DNA from: Gammaproteobacteria bacterium
GTDB lineage: Bacteria > Pseudomonadota > Gammaproteobacteria > SZUA-152
Length of the DNA stretch: 64,000 bases
Reading direction: 5' to 3'
Assembly (NCBI GenBank): GCA_032250735.1
Contig: JAVVEP010000007.1
Location: 62,001 to 126,000, forward strand
The position numbers and the translations under genes are program-made. Of this stretch, positions 27,241 through 36,590 are shown in pieces; within the stretch, counting starts at the first letter, position 1; the number at the start of each line of letters is the position of its first letter. A model generated the notes under the pieces. It saw nothing but the letters and a program-made list of their open reading frames with translations. It had not been told where the DNA came from and searched no databases.

Positions 27241-27693
27241 ATGTTTAAATTCGCAGCCAAAGGGTCAGCGTTGCTCATCGCGCTTGCACTGACCATGGGC
27301 GGTATGCAAGGTGCCGTCGCGGCAGACAAACCGTTTGCCGAAAAGAAAGTCGTGTTACAGATCTCCGATCCCAATCCCTTCAAGCAGACTCTGGTACTGA
27401 ATGTCGCCAGTAATGTGCTGAAGGAATATGGACCGGATAAGGTCGAGGTCGAGATCGTGGCCTTCGGTCCCGGTGTTCGTCTGTTGTTTGCCGACAATGA
27501 CAATGCCGGCCGGCTCAAGAGCCTGGTGGAAGGTTCGGGTGTGAGATTACACGCCTGCAGCAATACCATTGCAAACATGACGAAGCAGCTGGGTTACAAA
27601 CCGGAAATCAATCCCCTGGCCACTTCACCCGGCCCTGGCGTGATCCGCATTGTCGACCTGGTGAGTCAGGGCTACATCCTGGTCAAACCCTGA
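27241..27693 (+). CDS. Periplasmic DsrE-family protein
   Basis: 150 residues; AGGAGGAAG just before the ATG at 27241. It has a signal peptide (ALLIALALTMGGMQGAVAA). The body is a DsrE/F-like fold (KVVLQISD, VEIVAFGPGVRLL), with the conserved cysteine in LHACSNTIANM (about residues 107-117), the position that carries sulfur in DsrE proteins, and a C-terminal 'LVSQGYILVKP'. Exported members of this family often accompany cytochrome operons. A role in sulfur or thiol chemistry is possible but not shown. It sits between the trihaem cytochromes and a porin. Confidence 0.85.
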   Translation: MFKFAAKGSALLIALALTMGGMQGAVAADKPFAEKKVVLQISDPNPFKQTLVLNVASNVLKEYGPDKVEVEIVAFGPGVRLLFADNDNAGRLKSLVEGSGVRLHACSNTIANMTKQLGYKPEINPLATSPGPGVIRIVDLVSQGYILVKP

Positions 27694-27751
27694 TCTCATA
27701 ACCGTAATTAGCGATCGATACTAAAAAAAGCATTTTTAGGGAGGAGTACAG

Positions 27752-29143
27752 ATGAAACAGGCACTTAAAAAGGCTGCCCTGGCAGTCGCGTGCGCCGGCG
27801 GTATGGCCGCCACCATGCAGGTAGAGGCAGCCAATTGGCTGATGTTACAGGGTACGGAGCCGTCTTCAGCGGCTGGCCGCGCCAAGGTTTGGGGGTTCTT
27901 GCAGCCGACTTATACTTCCATGAAGGGTACTGAAGTGGCAGCCGGACCATGGACCGGTAGCGAGGCCCAGTTCAATCAACAGACCCCGCACGTGACGACG
28001 AATAAAGGTTTTGATATCCGCCGAGCCCGGGTCGGTGTGCGCGGCCAGGGCTTCCCGCTGGACCCGAAGGTCAACTATTTTTTCCTCGCCGAGTTTGGCA
28101 GTAACGGTATTACCTGGCCAGGGGGTGGCGGTGGTTCGGCCATGATCGACCACGCCAGTGTGACCCTGAACCACATCCCCGGTGCGCGTATCCGTGCCGG
28201 TCTGTTCAAGGTGCCGATGTCGGAAGAAATGTTGCAGGCCATCCACGTGTTTGACTACATCAACTTCACCACCTTTGGTTTCCAGCAACTGCTGGAGCGT
28301 TTTATGGACGCCGATGGCGCCCAGGTTGGAACGACTCCTCCTACTAACTTCGGTGGCCTGAATGCACCAAACGGACCTGTGGGTGCCGTGCGTGACCAGG
28401 GTATCCAGGTGTTTGATGCTTTCAAGACCGGCGGCTGGGAGACCAGTTATGCGCTAATGGTCGGCAACGGCAATGGCATCAACCGTGCCGACAATAACGA
28501 TACGCTGGACAAGTATTTCTACCTGTCGACGGAGAAGGTATATGGCGGTAAAGGCCCAAGGGTAGAGAGCCTGAAACTCTATGCCTGGTCGCTGAGTGGT
28601 GAGCGTCAAATTACTCTCAATACCGATGCAACTAAAAATGCGAGTAGTGGTGTGACAGAAACCTTTGACCGTAAACGAAGCGGTATTGGTATGACATTCC
28701 GCAAGGGACCCTATCGGGCGGCGGCTGAGATCCTGCGTGCGGACGGCATGATTTTTAATGGTACCGATGGTGGCGCCGTGGCTGGTTCTGTCGCTACAGT
28801 GGGGCCTGCGCCTGTTGTTGGCAATATCGCGGGTTTCAATATGCTGCCGGATGACAAGGCCGATGCCTATTATGTGCACCTCGGTTATGCCGTCAACCGC
28901 AACCTGGAGCTGGATGTCCGTTATGACACCATGAATCGTGGTACCGAGACGGATGCCGGCGAACGCAAATTCACTACTACCACCCTGGGTGCACAGTGGT
29001 TCTTCAACCTGAAAAACCGTCTGACGATCAACTATGAGATCCGCAAGGCCGAGGCACCCAACCTGCCTTCGACTAACAATGCAAACCTGATCCTGGACGA
29101 GATGGACAACCGCCTGTCTCTGCAGATCACCAGCATTTTCTAG
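27752..29143 (+). CDS. Outer-membrane porin-like beta-barrel
   Basis: 463 residues, with GGGAGGAG upstream. Signal peptide ending AEA-A. Alternating aromatic strands (for example WGFLQPTYTSM, FDIRRARVGVRG, YFFLAEFGS, LELDVRYDTMN, LGAQWFFNL) and the C-terminal phenylalanine in LQITSIF mark a BAM-folded barrel. RRARVGVRG and LNHIPGARIRAGLFKVP resemble phosphate-selective porin O/P-type proteins. Next to exported multihaem cytochromes it could be the sheath of a porin-cytochrome conduit (as MtrB is for MtrA), but it is shorter than MtrB and lacks visible homology, so a plain solute porin is equally possible. Confidence 0.83.
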   Translation: MKQALKKAALAVACAGGMAATMQVEAANWLMLQGTEPSSAAGRAKVWGFLQPTYTSMKGTEVAAGPWTGSEAQFNQQTPHVTTNKGFDIRRARVGVRGQGFPLDPKVNYFFLAEFGSNGITWPGGGGGSAMIDHASVTLNHIPGARIRAGLFKVPMSEEMLQAIHVFDYINFTTFGFQQLLERFMDADGAQVGTTPPTNFGGLNAPNGPVGAVRDQGIQVFDAFKTGGWETSYALMVGNGNGINRADNNDTLDKYFYLSTEKVYGGKGPRVESLKLYAWSLSGERQITLNTDATKNASSGVTETFDRKRSGIGMTFRKGPYRAAAEILRADGMIFNGTDGGAVAGSVATVGPAPVVGNIAGFNMLPDDKADAYYVHLGYAVNRNLELDVRYDTMNRGTETDAGERKFTTTTLGAQWFFNLKNRLTINYEIRKAEAPNLPSTNNANLILDEMDNRLSLQITSIF

Positions 29144-29162
29144 GCTGTATCTGTCTTAGTGT

Positions 29163-29244
29163 GTAGGGTGCACCCGCAGGGCATAAAGGCATTGCCCACC
29201 AAATGCGAGTAGTGAACGCCAATGGTGGGCGGTGCCCACCCTAC
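29163..29244. repeat. Short GTAGGG...CCCTAC palindromic repeat
   Basis: About 82 bp with imperfect inverted ends: GTAGGGTGCACCC at the left, and at the right the complement of GTAGGGTGGGCACC. It has the same outer GTAGGG/CCCTAC as the two elements at 4511 and 4767 but a different interior. It lies in the 336-bp gap between the porin and argC, which otherwise holds only the terminator at 29299. Confidence 0.65.
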
Positions 29245-29298
29245 AAGGCTTAGTCGGTACGAATAAAATAATAAGGCCAATGGATGGCCACGCAACTG

Positions 29299-29326
29299 AG
29301 CCTCGGCAGTGCCGGGGCTTTTTTTT
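29299..29326 (+). terminator. Rho-independent terminator
   Basis: A 9-bp stem (AGCCTCGGC/GCCGGGGCT, one G-T pair) with an AGT loop and a run of eight T. It closes the cytochrome-DsrE-porin operon before argC. Confidence 0.88.
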
Positions 29327-29479
29327 GCCCGCTTTTTATACCGACAATTGGTGTGTGCTTTTGTGGCGATAGACGCCATCACCCGTGGTATGCCGAGCAG
29401 TACATTGCCGATTAACACTATCGCTTTGCGGCGCTAGCCCTTACCATTAACGGCTCAAATTGAAGGGGGTGGTCAGGGT

Positions 29480-30529
29480 ATGGTGAAGGTCGGTATTGTC
29501 GGCGGCACGGGGTACACGGGGGTGGAATTGCTGCGCCTGCTGGCGACCCATCCCGAGGTGGAGCTGGCGCTGATTACCTCTCGTTCCGAGGCCGGGATGC
29601 CGGTGGCGGAGATGTTTCCCAACCTGCGGGGGCATGTCGATCTCCGCTTTACGGCCCCCGATCCGGCCGCGCTGGCGGCCTGCGATGTGGTGTTTTTTGC
29701 CACCCCCAACGGGGTGGCCATGCAGTCGGTGCCCGCGCTGCTGGAGGCCGGGGTAAAGGTGATCGATCTGGCGGCCGACTTCCGGCTCAAGGACGCCGAT
29801 CAGTGGGCGCAGTGGTATGACCAGCCCCATGCCTGCCCGCAGTTGCTCGACGAAGCGGTGTACGGCCTGCCCGAGGTGAACCGTGCGGCCATTGCCAGGG
29901 CACGCCTGATCGCCAATCCGGGCTGTTATCCTACTGCCGTACAGCTCGGCCTGTTGCCGCTGCTGGAAAAGGGGCTGGTGGATACCGGTCGTCTGATCGC
30001 CGATTGCAAATCCGGGGTCAGCGGCGCGGGCCGCAAGGCGAGTGTGGGCGCACTGCTGTGCGAGGCCGGTGAAAGCCTCAAGGCCTATGGGGTGCCGGGG
30101 CATCGGCACTGGCCGGAGATCCGTCAGGGCCTGAAGGCGGCGATTGAGGGGGAGGTCGGCCTGACCTTTGTGCCGCATCTTACCCCGATGCTGCGCGGCA
30201 TCCATGCGACCCTGTACGCCACGCTGATCGACAGCGCCAACCCGGCCGCCACCGAGGCCGCTCTGCAAGCCTTATTCGAGGCGCGTTATGCCAGCGAGCC
30301 GTTTGTGGATGTGTTGCCCGCCGGTAGTCATCCAGAGACCCGTAGCGTGAGGGGCGCCAATACCTGTCGTATTGCGGTGCATCGTCCGCAGGGGGGGGAT
30401 ACCGTGGTGGTGTTGTCGGTGATCGATAACCTGGTGAAAGGCGCCGCCGGGCAGGCCGTGCAGAATATGAATATCATCTGCGGTCTGGCGGAGACGACCG
30501 GACTCACCGGTATCGCACTGATACCGTAA
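29480..30529 (+). CDS. argC: N-acetyl-gamma-glutamyl-phosphate reductase
   Basis: 349 residues, the usual length. The NADP-binding [14 protein letters not shown] lies at the N-terminus. The catalytic cysteine is in [17 protein letters not shown] (about residues 148-164), and GAGRKASVG and [12 protein letters not shown] are further family signatures. It catalyses the third step of arginine synthesis. It stands first in a small same-strand group with the next two genes. Confidence 0.96.
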   Translation: MVKVGIVGGTGYTGVELLRLLATHPEVELALITSRSEAGMPVAEMFPNLRGHVDLRFTAPDPAALAACDVVFFATPNGVAMQSVPALLEAGVKVIDLAADFRLKDADQWAQWYDQPHACPQLLDEAVYGLPEVNRAAIARARLIANPGCYPTAVQLGLLPLLEKGLVDTGRLIADCKSGVSGAGRKASVGALLCEAGESLKAYGVPGHRHWPEIRQGLKAAIEGEVGLTFVPHLTPMLRGIHATLYATLIDSANPAATEAALQALFEARYASEPFVDVLPAGSHPETRSVRGANTCRIAVHRPQGGDTVVVLSVIDNLVKGAAGQAVQNMNIICGLAETTGLTGIALIP

Positions 30530-30657
30530 ATGGAAGGCTGGCGTGGCGGTCTCACTTTTCTCAAAGACCGGGCGGGACCCGAGTGGAATCCAGATGAAAC
30601 CCAGACGGGCCGCCGTATTCGCCGAGAGTTTGTTTGTAAAGCATTGAGTAGTGACCT

Positions 30658-31374
30658 ATGTCGTCGAAACTGATCATCAAATCACACCACCCGCGGCGTT
30701 ACCGTGCCAAACTCGGTGCGCTGTTGCTGCTGCTGGCCGTGATTGCCTGGGCCGTTTTCGAGTACGGTTTTTCGCGGGCCGGCTATGATAATAGCTATCT
30801 GCTGGAGGAGCGGGCGCGTCTGACCGAGCTGCTGGAGCAGGAACAAAAGCGGACTCAGGAACTGCGCGCCCAGCTTGCGGTGCTGGAGCGGGCCGCACAG
30901 GTCGACAGGCAGGCCTATGGCTCGGTTGAGGTGTCGCAGAAACAGGTCCAGGATGAGATGCTGGAGCTGAAAGAAGAGGTCGCCTTTTATCGGGGTATCG
31001 TAGCGCCGACCGAAACGGCCAGTGGGCTGGATATCCCCAGTTTCCGGGTGACAGAAATCGGCGAGCCGGGGGTGTATCGATTTAAGGTGGTGTTTACCCA
31101 GATGAAGTCGAACCAGCGTCTGGTGAGCGGTTACGCGAAGGTGGTGTTTGAGGGCGTGAAGGATGGCGCACAGATGCAGCTAAGCCTGAAGGAGGCATCC
31201 GGAGGCGCCCTGGACAGACTCAAATTGCGCTTTAAATATTTTCAGAACAACGAAGGCGAGATTGTGCTACCCAAGGGTTTTTTGCCCTCCCGGGTGCTGG
31301 TGGAGCTGGTGCCCGGCGACAAGGGTGAGGCCGCAGTCAAGAAAACCTTCGACTGGTCGGATATCATAAAGTGA
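30658..31374 (+). CDS. DUF6776-type membrane coiled-coil protein
   Basis: 238 residues. One N-terminal membrane helix (LGALLLLLAVIAWAVF, about 20-38) is followed by a coiled coil (about 48-115, rich in Glu/Leu/Gln heptads) and a C-terminal beta-rich domain (about 120-238, ending in TFDWSDIIK). This layout matches an uncharacterised gammaproteobacterial family that is often next to a bactofilin gene, as here (31 nt away). Family named from memory of its layout. A link to bactofilin-based cell-shape or envelope structures is inference. Confidence 0.75.
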   Translation: MSSKLIIKSHHPRRYRAKLGALLLLLAVIAWAVFEYGFSRAGYDNSYLLEERARLTELLEQEQKRTQELRAQLAVLERAAQVDRQAYGSVEVSQKQVQDEMLELKEEVAFYRGIVAPTETASGLDIPSFRVTEIGEPGVYRFKVVFTQMKSNQRLVSGYAKVVFEGVKDGAQMQLSLKEASGGALDRLKLRFKYFQNNEGEIVLPKGFLPSRVLVELVPGDKGEAAVKKTFDWSDIIK

Positions 31375-31405
31375 AGTGTTTACTGACACCGAGGAGTTGA
31401 TACAC

Positions 31406-31834
31406 ATGTTTTTTGGGAAAAACAAGAACCGCCGCAATGCCCAGATTGATACCCTGATCGGCAGCAGTACGGAATTGAAGGGCGATGTGTACTTCAAGGA
31501 TGGCCTGCATATTGATGGGGTGGTGAAGGGGAATGTGGTGGCCAAGGGGGAGCACTCCATGCTGACCATGAGCGAGCAGGGTCGCATCGAGGGCGAGGTG
31601 CGGGTAAAGAATATTGTGCTCAATGGTGAGGTGGTGGGTGACGTGTACGCCTCTGAATACATTGAACTTGCGCCGGCGGCACGCGTCACAGGCAATGTGT
31701 ATTACAACCTGATCGAGATGGCGATGGGGGCCGAGGTGAACGGTAACCTGGTGCACCGGGTGGACGTGCCGACAGAAGAGCCGGAGCCCCGCGTGCCGGC
31801 GAGTGATAACGGGCTGGCGGCAGACGGCGGCTAA
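31406..31834 (+). CDS. Bactofilin
   Basis: 142 residues from the ATG at 31406, with GAGGAG 9 nt upstream. The core (about residues 15-110) is a beta-helix repeat of the bactofilin (DUF583) type: DTLIGSSTELKGDVYFKDG, LHIDGVVKGNV, GRIEGEVRVKNIVLNGEVVGDVYA. The tails are short and probably disordered. Bactofilins form nucleotide-free filaments at the membrane and help to place cell-wall enzymes. An M23 peptidase, their common partner, lies 3 kb away. Confidence 0.92.
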   Translation: MFFGKNKNRRNAQIDTLIGSSTELKGDVYFKDGLHIDGVVKGNVVAKGEHSMLTMSEQGRIEGEVRVKNIVLNGEVVGDVYASEYIELAPAARVTGNVYYNLIEMAMGAEVNGNLVHRVDVPTEEPEPRVPASDNGLAADGG

Positions 31835-31893
31835 TACTTGATTAAATTGGTCGGAAATGATCTACTGTCGAACAAGTTTAGCGATGGCTTATA

Positions 31894-31928
31894 TTAGGCC
31901 CTTACAGTATTAAGGCCTACGGGCCTAA
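31894..31928. promoter_or_regulatory. Inverted repeat in the erpA upstream region
   Basis: TTAGGCCC at 31894-31901 and GGGCCTAA at 31921-31928 form a perfect 8-bp inverted repeat with a 19-nt spacer, 24 nt before the erpA start. It could be an operator or a leader hairpin. No known regulator can be named. Confidence 0.35.
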
Positions 31929-31952
31929 CAAGACAGAATGGTGGAATTGGAA

Positions 31953-32297
31953 ATGAGTGCAGAAAATGACGAACTGTTGGTCGTGACCCAAAACGCGGCT
32001 GAAAAGGTGAAGACCCTGATTGCCGAGGAAGGTAACGATGCGCTGAAGTTGCGCGTGTATGTGACCGGCGGCGGCTGTTCCGGCTTCCAGTATGGTTTCT
32101 CGTTTGATGAAAATATTAATGATGGCGACACCGCGATCGAAAAAGACGGCGTCACCTTTCTGGTGGATCCGATGAGTTATCAATATCTGATGGGCGCCGA
32201 GCTGGATTATCAGGAAGGCCTGCAGGGTGCGCAGTTCCTGATCAAGAACCCCAATGCCAGCGCGACCTGCGGCTGTGGGTCATCATTCTCGATTTAG
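31953..32297 (+). CDS. erpA: ErpA, iron-sulfur cluster insertion protein
   Basis: 114 residues from the ATG at 31953, the same length as the E. coli protein; an ATG five codons earlier is possible. An A-type carrier with the three cluster cysteines: [11 protein letters not shown] (about residue 42) and the C-terminal [11 protein letters not shown]. It passes Fe-S clusters to apoproteins, for example isoprenoid and respiratory enzymes. Confidence 0.95.
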   Translation: MSAENDELLVVTQNAAEKVKTLIAEEGNDALKLRVYVTGGGCSGFQYGFSFDENINDGDTAIEKDGVTFLVDPMSYQYLMGAELDYQEGLQGAQFLIKNPNASATCGCGSSFSI

Positions 32298-32336
32298 CTA
32301 ACACATAAAGTCAGGCCGGTATCGGCTGATCGAATC

Positions 32337-32365
32337 GAAAAGGGAGGCATACGCCTCCCTTTTTT
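32337..32365 (+). terminator. Rho-independent terminator after erpA
   Basis: Stem GGGAGGC/GCCTCCC with a 4-nt loop, flanked by an A-run on the left and a run of six T on the right. The A and T runs would also allow action on the other strand. Confidence 0.9.
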
Positions 32366-32420
32366 GTTTGCTATGCTATGGCCCACTATCAATAGCGCAC
32401 ACTATTTGCGGAGACACTAT

Positions 32421-33578
32421 ATGAGCGAATACCTGCCCGGCCTTGCCGGTGTACCGGCTACCAAATCGAATATTTCTGATATCGACGGCGAGGCAGGCGT
32501 GTTGTTTTATCGTGGCTACCCTATCGAACAACTTGCCGAATACAGCAGCTTTGAAGAAACCACCTTGCTGTTGCTGGATGGCGAGCTACCCACCGCGGCC
32601 GAACTGGCGGAGTTTGATCAGGACCTGCGCGATAATCGTCGCCTCAAATATCACATCGGCGAACTGATGAAGTCCTTGCCGGCGACGGGACACCCCATGG
32701 ATATGTTGCAGACGGCGGTGGCCAGCCTGTCGATGTTTTATCCGGGCAACGAGTGTCTTACCGGTGCGGATGTCTGCGAAGACCTGAATTACATTCACAA
32801 TATGACCGTGAAACTGATCTCGCGCATGAGCACCATCGTTGCCATGTGGGAGCACCTGCGCAATGGTTATGAGCCACCGGCACCTCGGCAAGACCTCACC
32901 TATGCCGAAAATTTCCTGTACATGCTGAATGGCAAGGAGGTGGATCCGCTGTTGTCGCGGATCATGGATGTCTGCCTTATTTTGCATGCGGAGCACACCA
33001 TCAATGCCTCCACCTTCTCTACCCTGGTGACGGGGTCGACCCTGGCCAGCCCCTACAGCGTGGTGGCCGCCGCGATCGGTACGCTGTCCGGCCCGCTGCA
33101 CGGCGGCGCCAATCAGCGCGTGCTGGAGATGCTCACCGAGATTGGTTCACCCTCCCGCGCCGCGGCCTATGTCGATCAAAAACTGAAGAACAAGGAGGTG
33201 ATCTGGGGGATGGGGCATCGCGAATACAAAACCAAGGACCCCCGCGCCACTATCCTGCAAGGCCTGGTCGCAAAACTGAAGGACTCCAGGGGGGGAGAGA
33301 TGAATCCGTTAATGGAGATCGCACTGGAAGTGGAGCGGGTGGTGGAGGATCGTCTGGCCCACAAGGGTGTATACCCGAATGTGGATTTCTATTCGGGGAT
33401 TTTATATCAGGAGATGGGGATTCCCGCCGATCAGTTCACGGCGATATTTGCGATCTCGCGCTCTGCGGGTTGGCTGGCGCACTGGCGTGAGCAGTTGGCG
33501 GATAATCGAATCTTTCGTCCTACCCAGGTCTACACCGGCCATCCACGGCGCGATTATCGGCCGATCACACAGCGCTAG
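32421..33578 (+). CDS. gltA: Citrate synthase
   Basis: 385 residues from the ATG at 32421 (GCGGAG upstream). Catalytic and binding motifs: LHAEHTINASTFST, GPLHGGANQRVLEM, GMGHREYKTKDPRA and YPNVDFYSG, with the catalytic aspartate in the last. It condenses acetyl-CoA with oxaloacetate. The length is that of the compact dimeric form found in many bacteria; 2-methylcitrate synthase is a close relative, but no prp genes are nearby, so citrate synthase is preferred. Monocistronic. Confidence 0.9.
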   Translation: MSEYLPGLAGVPATKSNISDIDGEAGVLFYRGYPIEQLAEYSSFEETTLLLLDGELPTAAELAEFDQDLRDNRRLKYHIGELMKSLPATGHPMDMLQTAVASLSMFYPGNECLTGADVCEDLNYIHNMTVKLISRMSTIVAMWEHLRNGYEPPAPRQDLTYAENFLYMLNGKEVDPLLSRIMDVCLILHAEHTINASTFSTLVTGSTLASPYSVVAAAIGTLSGPLHGGANQRVLEMLTEIGSPSRAAAYVDQKLKNKEVIWGMGHREYKTKDPRATILQGLVAKLKDSRGGEMNPLMEIALEVERVVEDRLAHKGVYPNVDFYSGILYQEMGIPADQFTAIFAISRSAGWLAHWREQLADNRIFRPTQVYTGHPRRDYRPITQR

Positions 33579-33623
33579 TCGCGCCTCCTGCCTTCGTCGA
33601 GTGTCAGTCGCACTGGTCGCGGA

Positions 33624-34745
33624 CTAATTCGCCGGGTAAATGCCGCCCAGCACCACCGGTCGTCGGGCACCCGTAACGGCCGGTAGATTGCCGGGGCGGT
33701 GGGCGATAGTTTCGCGTGCCAGCCAGGCGAAGGCGACCGCCTCCACCCACTCCGCGGGCAGACCGTACGCGTCGCTGCTACTGACCGTCGCGGCCTGAAA
33801 TTGCCGTGCAAGGCGTCGCATCAGGTCGCTGTTGCGCGCGCCACCACCACACACCACAACCTCCTGCGGCGCATACCCAGATACCGCCGCCTGAATGCTA
33901 TGGGCGGTGAGTTCACTCAGGGTGGCCTGCACATCGGCGGGATCGACGACCTGCCCGAAATGCTCCAGTTGCTGCTCAAGCCACGCCAGATTGAAGTGTT
34001 CGCGGCCGGTGGAGCGGGGCCCCTGGCGGGAAAAAAAATCATCCTGTAAGAAACTGTCCAGCAGTTGCGGATGCACGCTGCCGGCGGCGGCCCACTGGCC
34101 GTCGTTGTCGTAGGCCTGTTGCCGATGGCGCTGAATCCAGGCGTCCAGCAACACATTACCCGGCCCCGTGTCGAAGCCGGTGACCGGGCTTTCGGTCGGC
34201 TGCGGTGCGGGTGTCTGGGCCGGTAACAGGGTGACATTGGCCATGCCGCCGATGTTGATGATCAGGCGTGACTGCGAAGCGGAGCTGAACATCGCCGCAT
34301 GGAAGGCCGGCGCCAGTGGCGCTCCCTGTCCGCCGGCGGCCATGTCACGGCGACGAAAATCGGCCACCGTGGTGATGCCGGTGAGTTCGGCCAGGGTGTT
34401 GGGGTCACCAATTTGTAACGTGAAGTGGTTATCCGGGCGGTGGCGGATGGTCTGGCCATGGCTGCCGATGGCGTGAACCTGGGCAGGGCTGATGGCGGAC
34501 TTTTCCAGCAACTGTTTGACGGCAGCCGCGAAGCTTGTGGCCAGTTGAATATCGAGGCGGCCGAGCTGTTCTATTTCGTTGTCGCCCGGTGTGCACAGGG
34601 TCTGAATGGCCCCCCGTAGCGCGGCGGACAGGGGGTAGTTTATTGCGCAAACCAGGTGGGGTGTGGGGGTGCTGAAATCGACCAGTGCCGCATCAAGGGC
34701 GTCGAGACTGGTGCCGGACATGAGCCCGATATAGTACTCAGCCAT
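33624..34745 (-). CDS. anmK: Anhydro-N-acetylmuramic acid kinase
   Basis: 373 residues, normal for AnmK. The N-terminal GLMSGTSLDALDAALVDF is the phosphate-binding signature. Further motifs are GSHGQTIRHRP, NIGGMANVTLLP, FDTGPGNVLLDAW and VVCGGGARNSDLMRRL. It recycles peptidoglycan by turning anhydro-MurNAc into MurNAc-6-phosphate. It lies 8 nt downstream of an M23 peptidase gene, a common pairing in gammaproteobacteria near tyrS. Confidence 0.96.
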   Translation of the reverse strand: MAEYYIGLMSGTSLDALDAALVDFSTPTPHLVCAINYPLSAALRGAIQTLCTPGDNEIEQLGRLDIQLATSFAAAVKQLLEKSAISPAQVHAIGSHGQTIRHRPDNHFTLQIGDPNTLAELTGITTVADFRRRDMAAGGQGAPLAPAFHAAMFSSASQSRLIINIGGMANVTLLPAQTPAPQPTESPVTGFDTGPGNVLLDAWIQRHRQQAYDNDGQWAAAGSVHPQLLDSFLQDDFFSRQGPRSTGREHFNLAWLEQQLEHFGQVVDPADVQATLSELTAHSIQAAVSGYAPQEVVVCGGGARNSDLMRRLARQFQAATVSSSDAYGLPAEWVEAVAFAWLARETIAHRPGNLPAVTGARRPVVLGGIYPAN

Positions 34746-34753
34746 GCCGGTGG

Positions 34754-36277
34754 TTACGGATTTTCTGCCTGATCATTCAATGCCACGGTGGTGCGTTGCA
34801 GCACGTCCAGCAATGCAACCAGGCCGCGCGACTTGTTGAGAAAGTCGGATTTATATTTGGCGGTGATGGGCGCGGCATCCGGCAGCTGCACGGTCAGCGG
34901 ATTGCGGTGCACGCCGTTGACGCGGAATTCGTAGTGCAGATGCGGGCCGGTGGAGCGGCCGGTGCTACCGACATAACCGATGACCTCTCCCTGACGTACC
35001 TGTTTGCCGCGGCGGCTGCCGGGTTTAATCCGCGACATATGGGCGTACAGGGTGCTGTATTTCCCGCCATGCTGGATGATCACCGTTTTACCGTAACCGC
35101 CCTTGCGTCCAACGAATAGCAGCTTGCCGTCACCGGCCGCCTTGATCGGCGTGCCGCTGGGGGCGGCGTAGTCCACGCCGTGATGGTTTTTGGTGGTGTT
35201 CAGGGTGGGGTGGTGACGCTTGCCAAAGCGCGAGCTGATACGGGTGAAGTCCACTGGTGTGCGCAGGAAGGCCTTGCGCATGCTGCGGCCATCGGGCGAG
35301 TAATAATCGGCGCGATTCGCCGCATCCACATAACGCAATGCGCGATAGCTTTTGCCGCGATTCACAAACTCCGCCGCGAGAATATTGCCATCGGCCTGTT
35401 TTTTTCCATCCAGGTACAGCTCTTCGTAGACCAGGGTGAAATGGTCGCCGCTGCGAATGTCTAACGCGAAATCGACGTCCCAGCCGAATATCCCCGCCAG
35501 CTCCATGATGAGGTTGTCCGACATGCCCGCTGCCTGGCCGGCCAGAAATAGAGAGGAATCTATGACCGCGGTGGTGTTGGTGACACGGACTTCCATCTCC
35601 CGCGCGTCAGTGGCAACAATAAACTCATCGTGTTCGTTGCGGGTGACGTTTAGGGTATTGAGCGGGTCGCTGATATAAACCAGTTGTTGCAGCTCGCCAT
35701 CCTCGATCCTGAATTTGAATTGCTGGCCCGGCATCAGGCGCTTGAGTGAGGCGGTCGCCTTGTCGGCACGCATCACGCGGTCCAGTTGCTGCGGGCTCAG
35801 TCCCTGGCGCGCAAAGATCAGCGCCAGACTGTCGCCACTCTTGACGGTGGCGTGGTGCCAGTTGTGAGCGGATTCTGTGTCGGTATCCGTGCCGTGGTCG
35901 AGCAGCGGGCTGCCTGTTTCGGTGCCGGTTGCGGTAAAAGCACCCTCAGGCAGGGCCAGCGGCAGGCTGATGCGGGCCAGGGGAATATTGACGGGCGTGT
36001 CAGCGGCGTTTGTCGTTACGGGGGCCGCTGACGGGTCGCTTATGGCTGGGCCGGCATCGAGGGCCAGGGTTTCGTTGCGCGTCGCCTTGGCATTGTCGGT
36101 GCTGAAAAAGAAGATGCCGCCCAGAATCGCCACGCTGGCGGCCAGCCCCAGCCAGTGAGCCTTTCCCACCACCCGCCCTGATGAGGCGTCGGTCCGCGAA
36201 ACCTTATTCATCAGCGTGGACTTATAGTCCCGGCCCATGACGGACGTGCGTTGTGGGTTGTGAGAAGAATTGTTCAT
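34754..36277 (-). CDS. M23 peptidoglycan endopeptidase (MepM-like)
   Basis: 507 residues. One membrane helix (about 47-65), a long linker, a LysM/OapA-like segment (about 145-190, HHATVKSGDSLALIFARQGL) and a middle domain precede the M23 catalytic domain. In that domain HHGVDYAAPSGTPI and GPHLHYEFRVNG (about 440-455) hold the zinc ligands (H-x3-D and HxH). It cuts cross-links in the cell wall in the periplasm during growth. It forms an operon with anmK. Confidence 0.93.
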   Translation of the reverse strand: MNNSSHNPQRTSVMGRDYKSTLMNKVSRTDASSGRVVGKAHWLGLAASVAILGGIFFFSTDNAKATRNETLALDAGPAISDPSAAPVTTNAADTPVNIPLARISLPLALPEGAFTATGTETGSPLLDHGTDTDTESAHNWHHATVKSGDSLALIFARQGLSPQQLDRVMRADKATASLKRLMPGQQFKFRIEDGELQQLVYISDPLNTLNVTRNEHDEFIVATDAREMEVRVTNTTAVIDSSLFLAGQAAGMSDNLIMELAGIFGWDVDFALDIRSGDHFTLVYEELYLDGKKQADGNILAAEFVNRGKSYRALRYVDAANRADYYSPDGRSMRKAFLRTPVDFTRISSRFGKRHHPTLNTTKNHHGVDYAAPSGTPIKAAGDGKLLFVGRKGGYGKTVIIQHGGKYSTLYAHMSRIKPGSRRGKQVRQGEVIGYVGSTGRSTGPHLHYEFRVNGVHRNPLTVQLPDAAPITAKYKSDFLNKSRGLVALLDVLQRTTVALNDQAENP

Positions 36278-36590
36278 AAATCAAACAGGTGTTGTGTGCC
36301 GTTGTGATCGGTAGGGTGGCCAGGATTGTTGCATATGTGCGTTAACCTATTGGTGCCAACCCTGAATGTTTCGATGAGTGCGGTAAAAGCGCACCCAAAA
36401 AACCGATGGGCCGATTGATCGGATGGTTTTGTTATATATCGGTCGCCGATGACAGTCAATGAACATAAAAATGTGAAATGCTCGCGGTTTAACCGATTCT
36501 TTTCACTAATTTTATACATTGTAGCAATAAGCGCTTCAATCATAAGCCAGAAAGGCTGTGGCTGGCTAGGAGCCTGTCGGGCCCGGGTGG
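36278..36590. other. 313-bp gap without a gene
   Basis: It lies between the M23 peptidase start and the stop of the diguanylate cyclase gene, both on the minus strand, and so should hold the promoter of the M23-anmK unit. It is AT-richer than its surroundings. The only structure noticed is a weak imperfect hairpin around 36398-36430. No ORF with a ribosome site and no RNA gene seen. Confidence 0.5.

Noticed and set aside
29447-30268. Minus-strand frame opposite argC
   Set aside because: Shadow of a well-supported argC.
36398-36430. Possible hairpin upstream of the M23 peptidase gene
   Set aside because: Only about six good pairs and mismatched centre; no basis to call it a terminator or operator.
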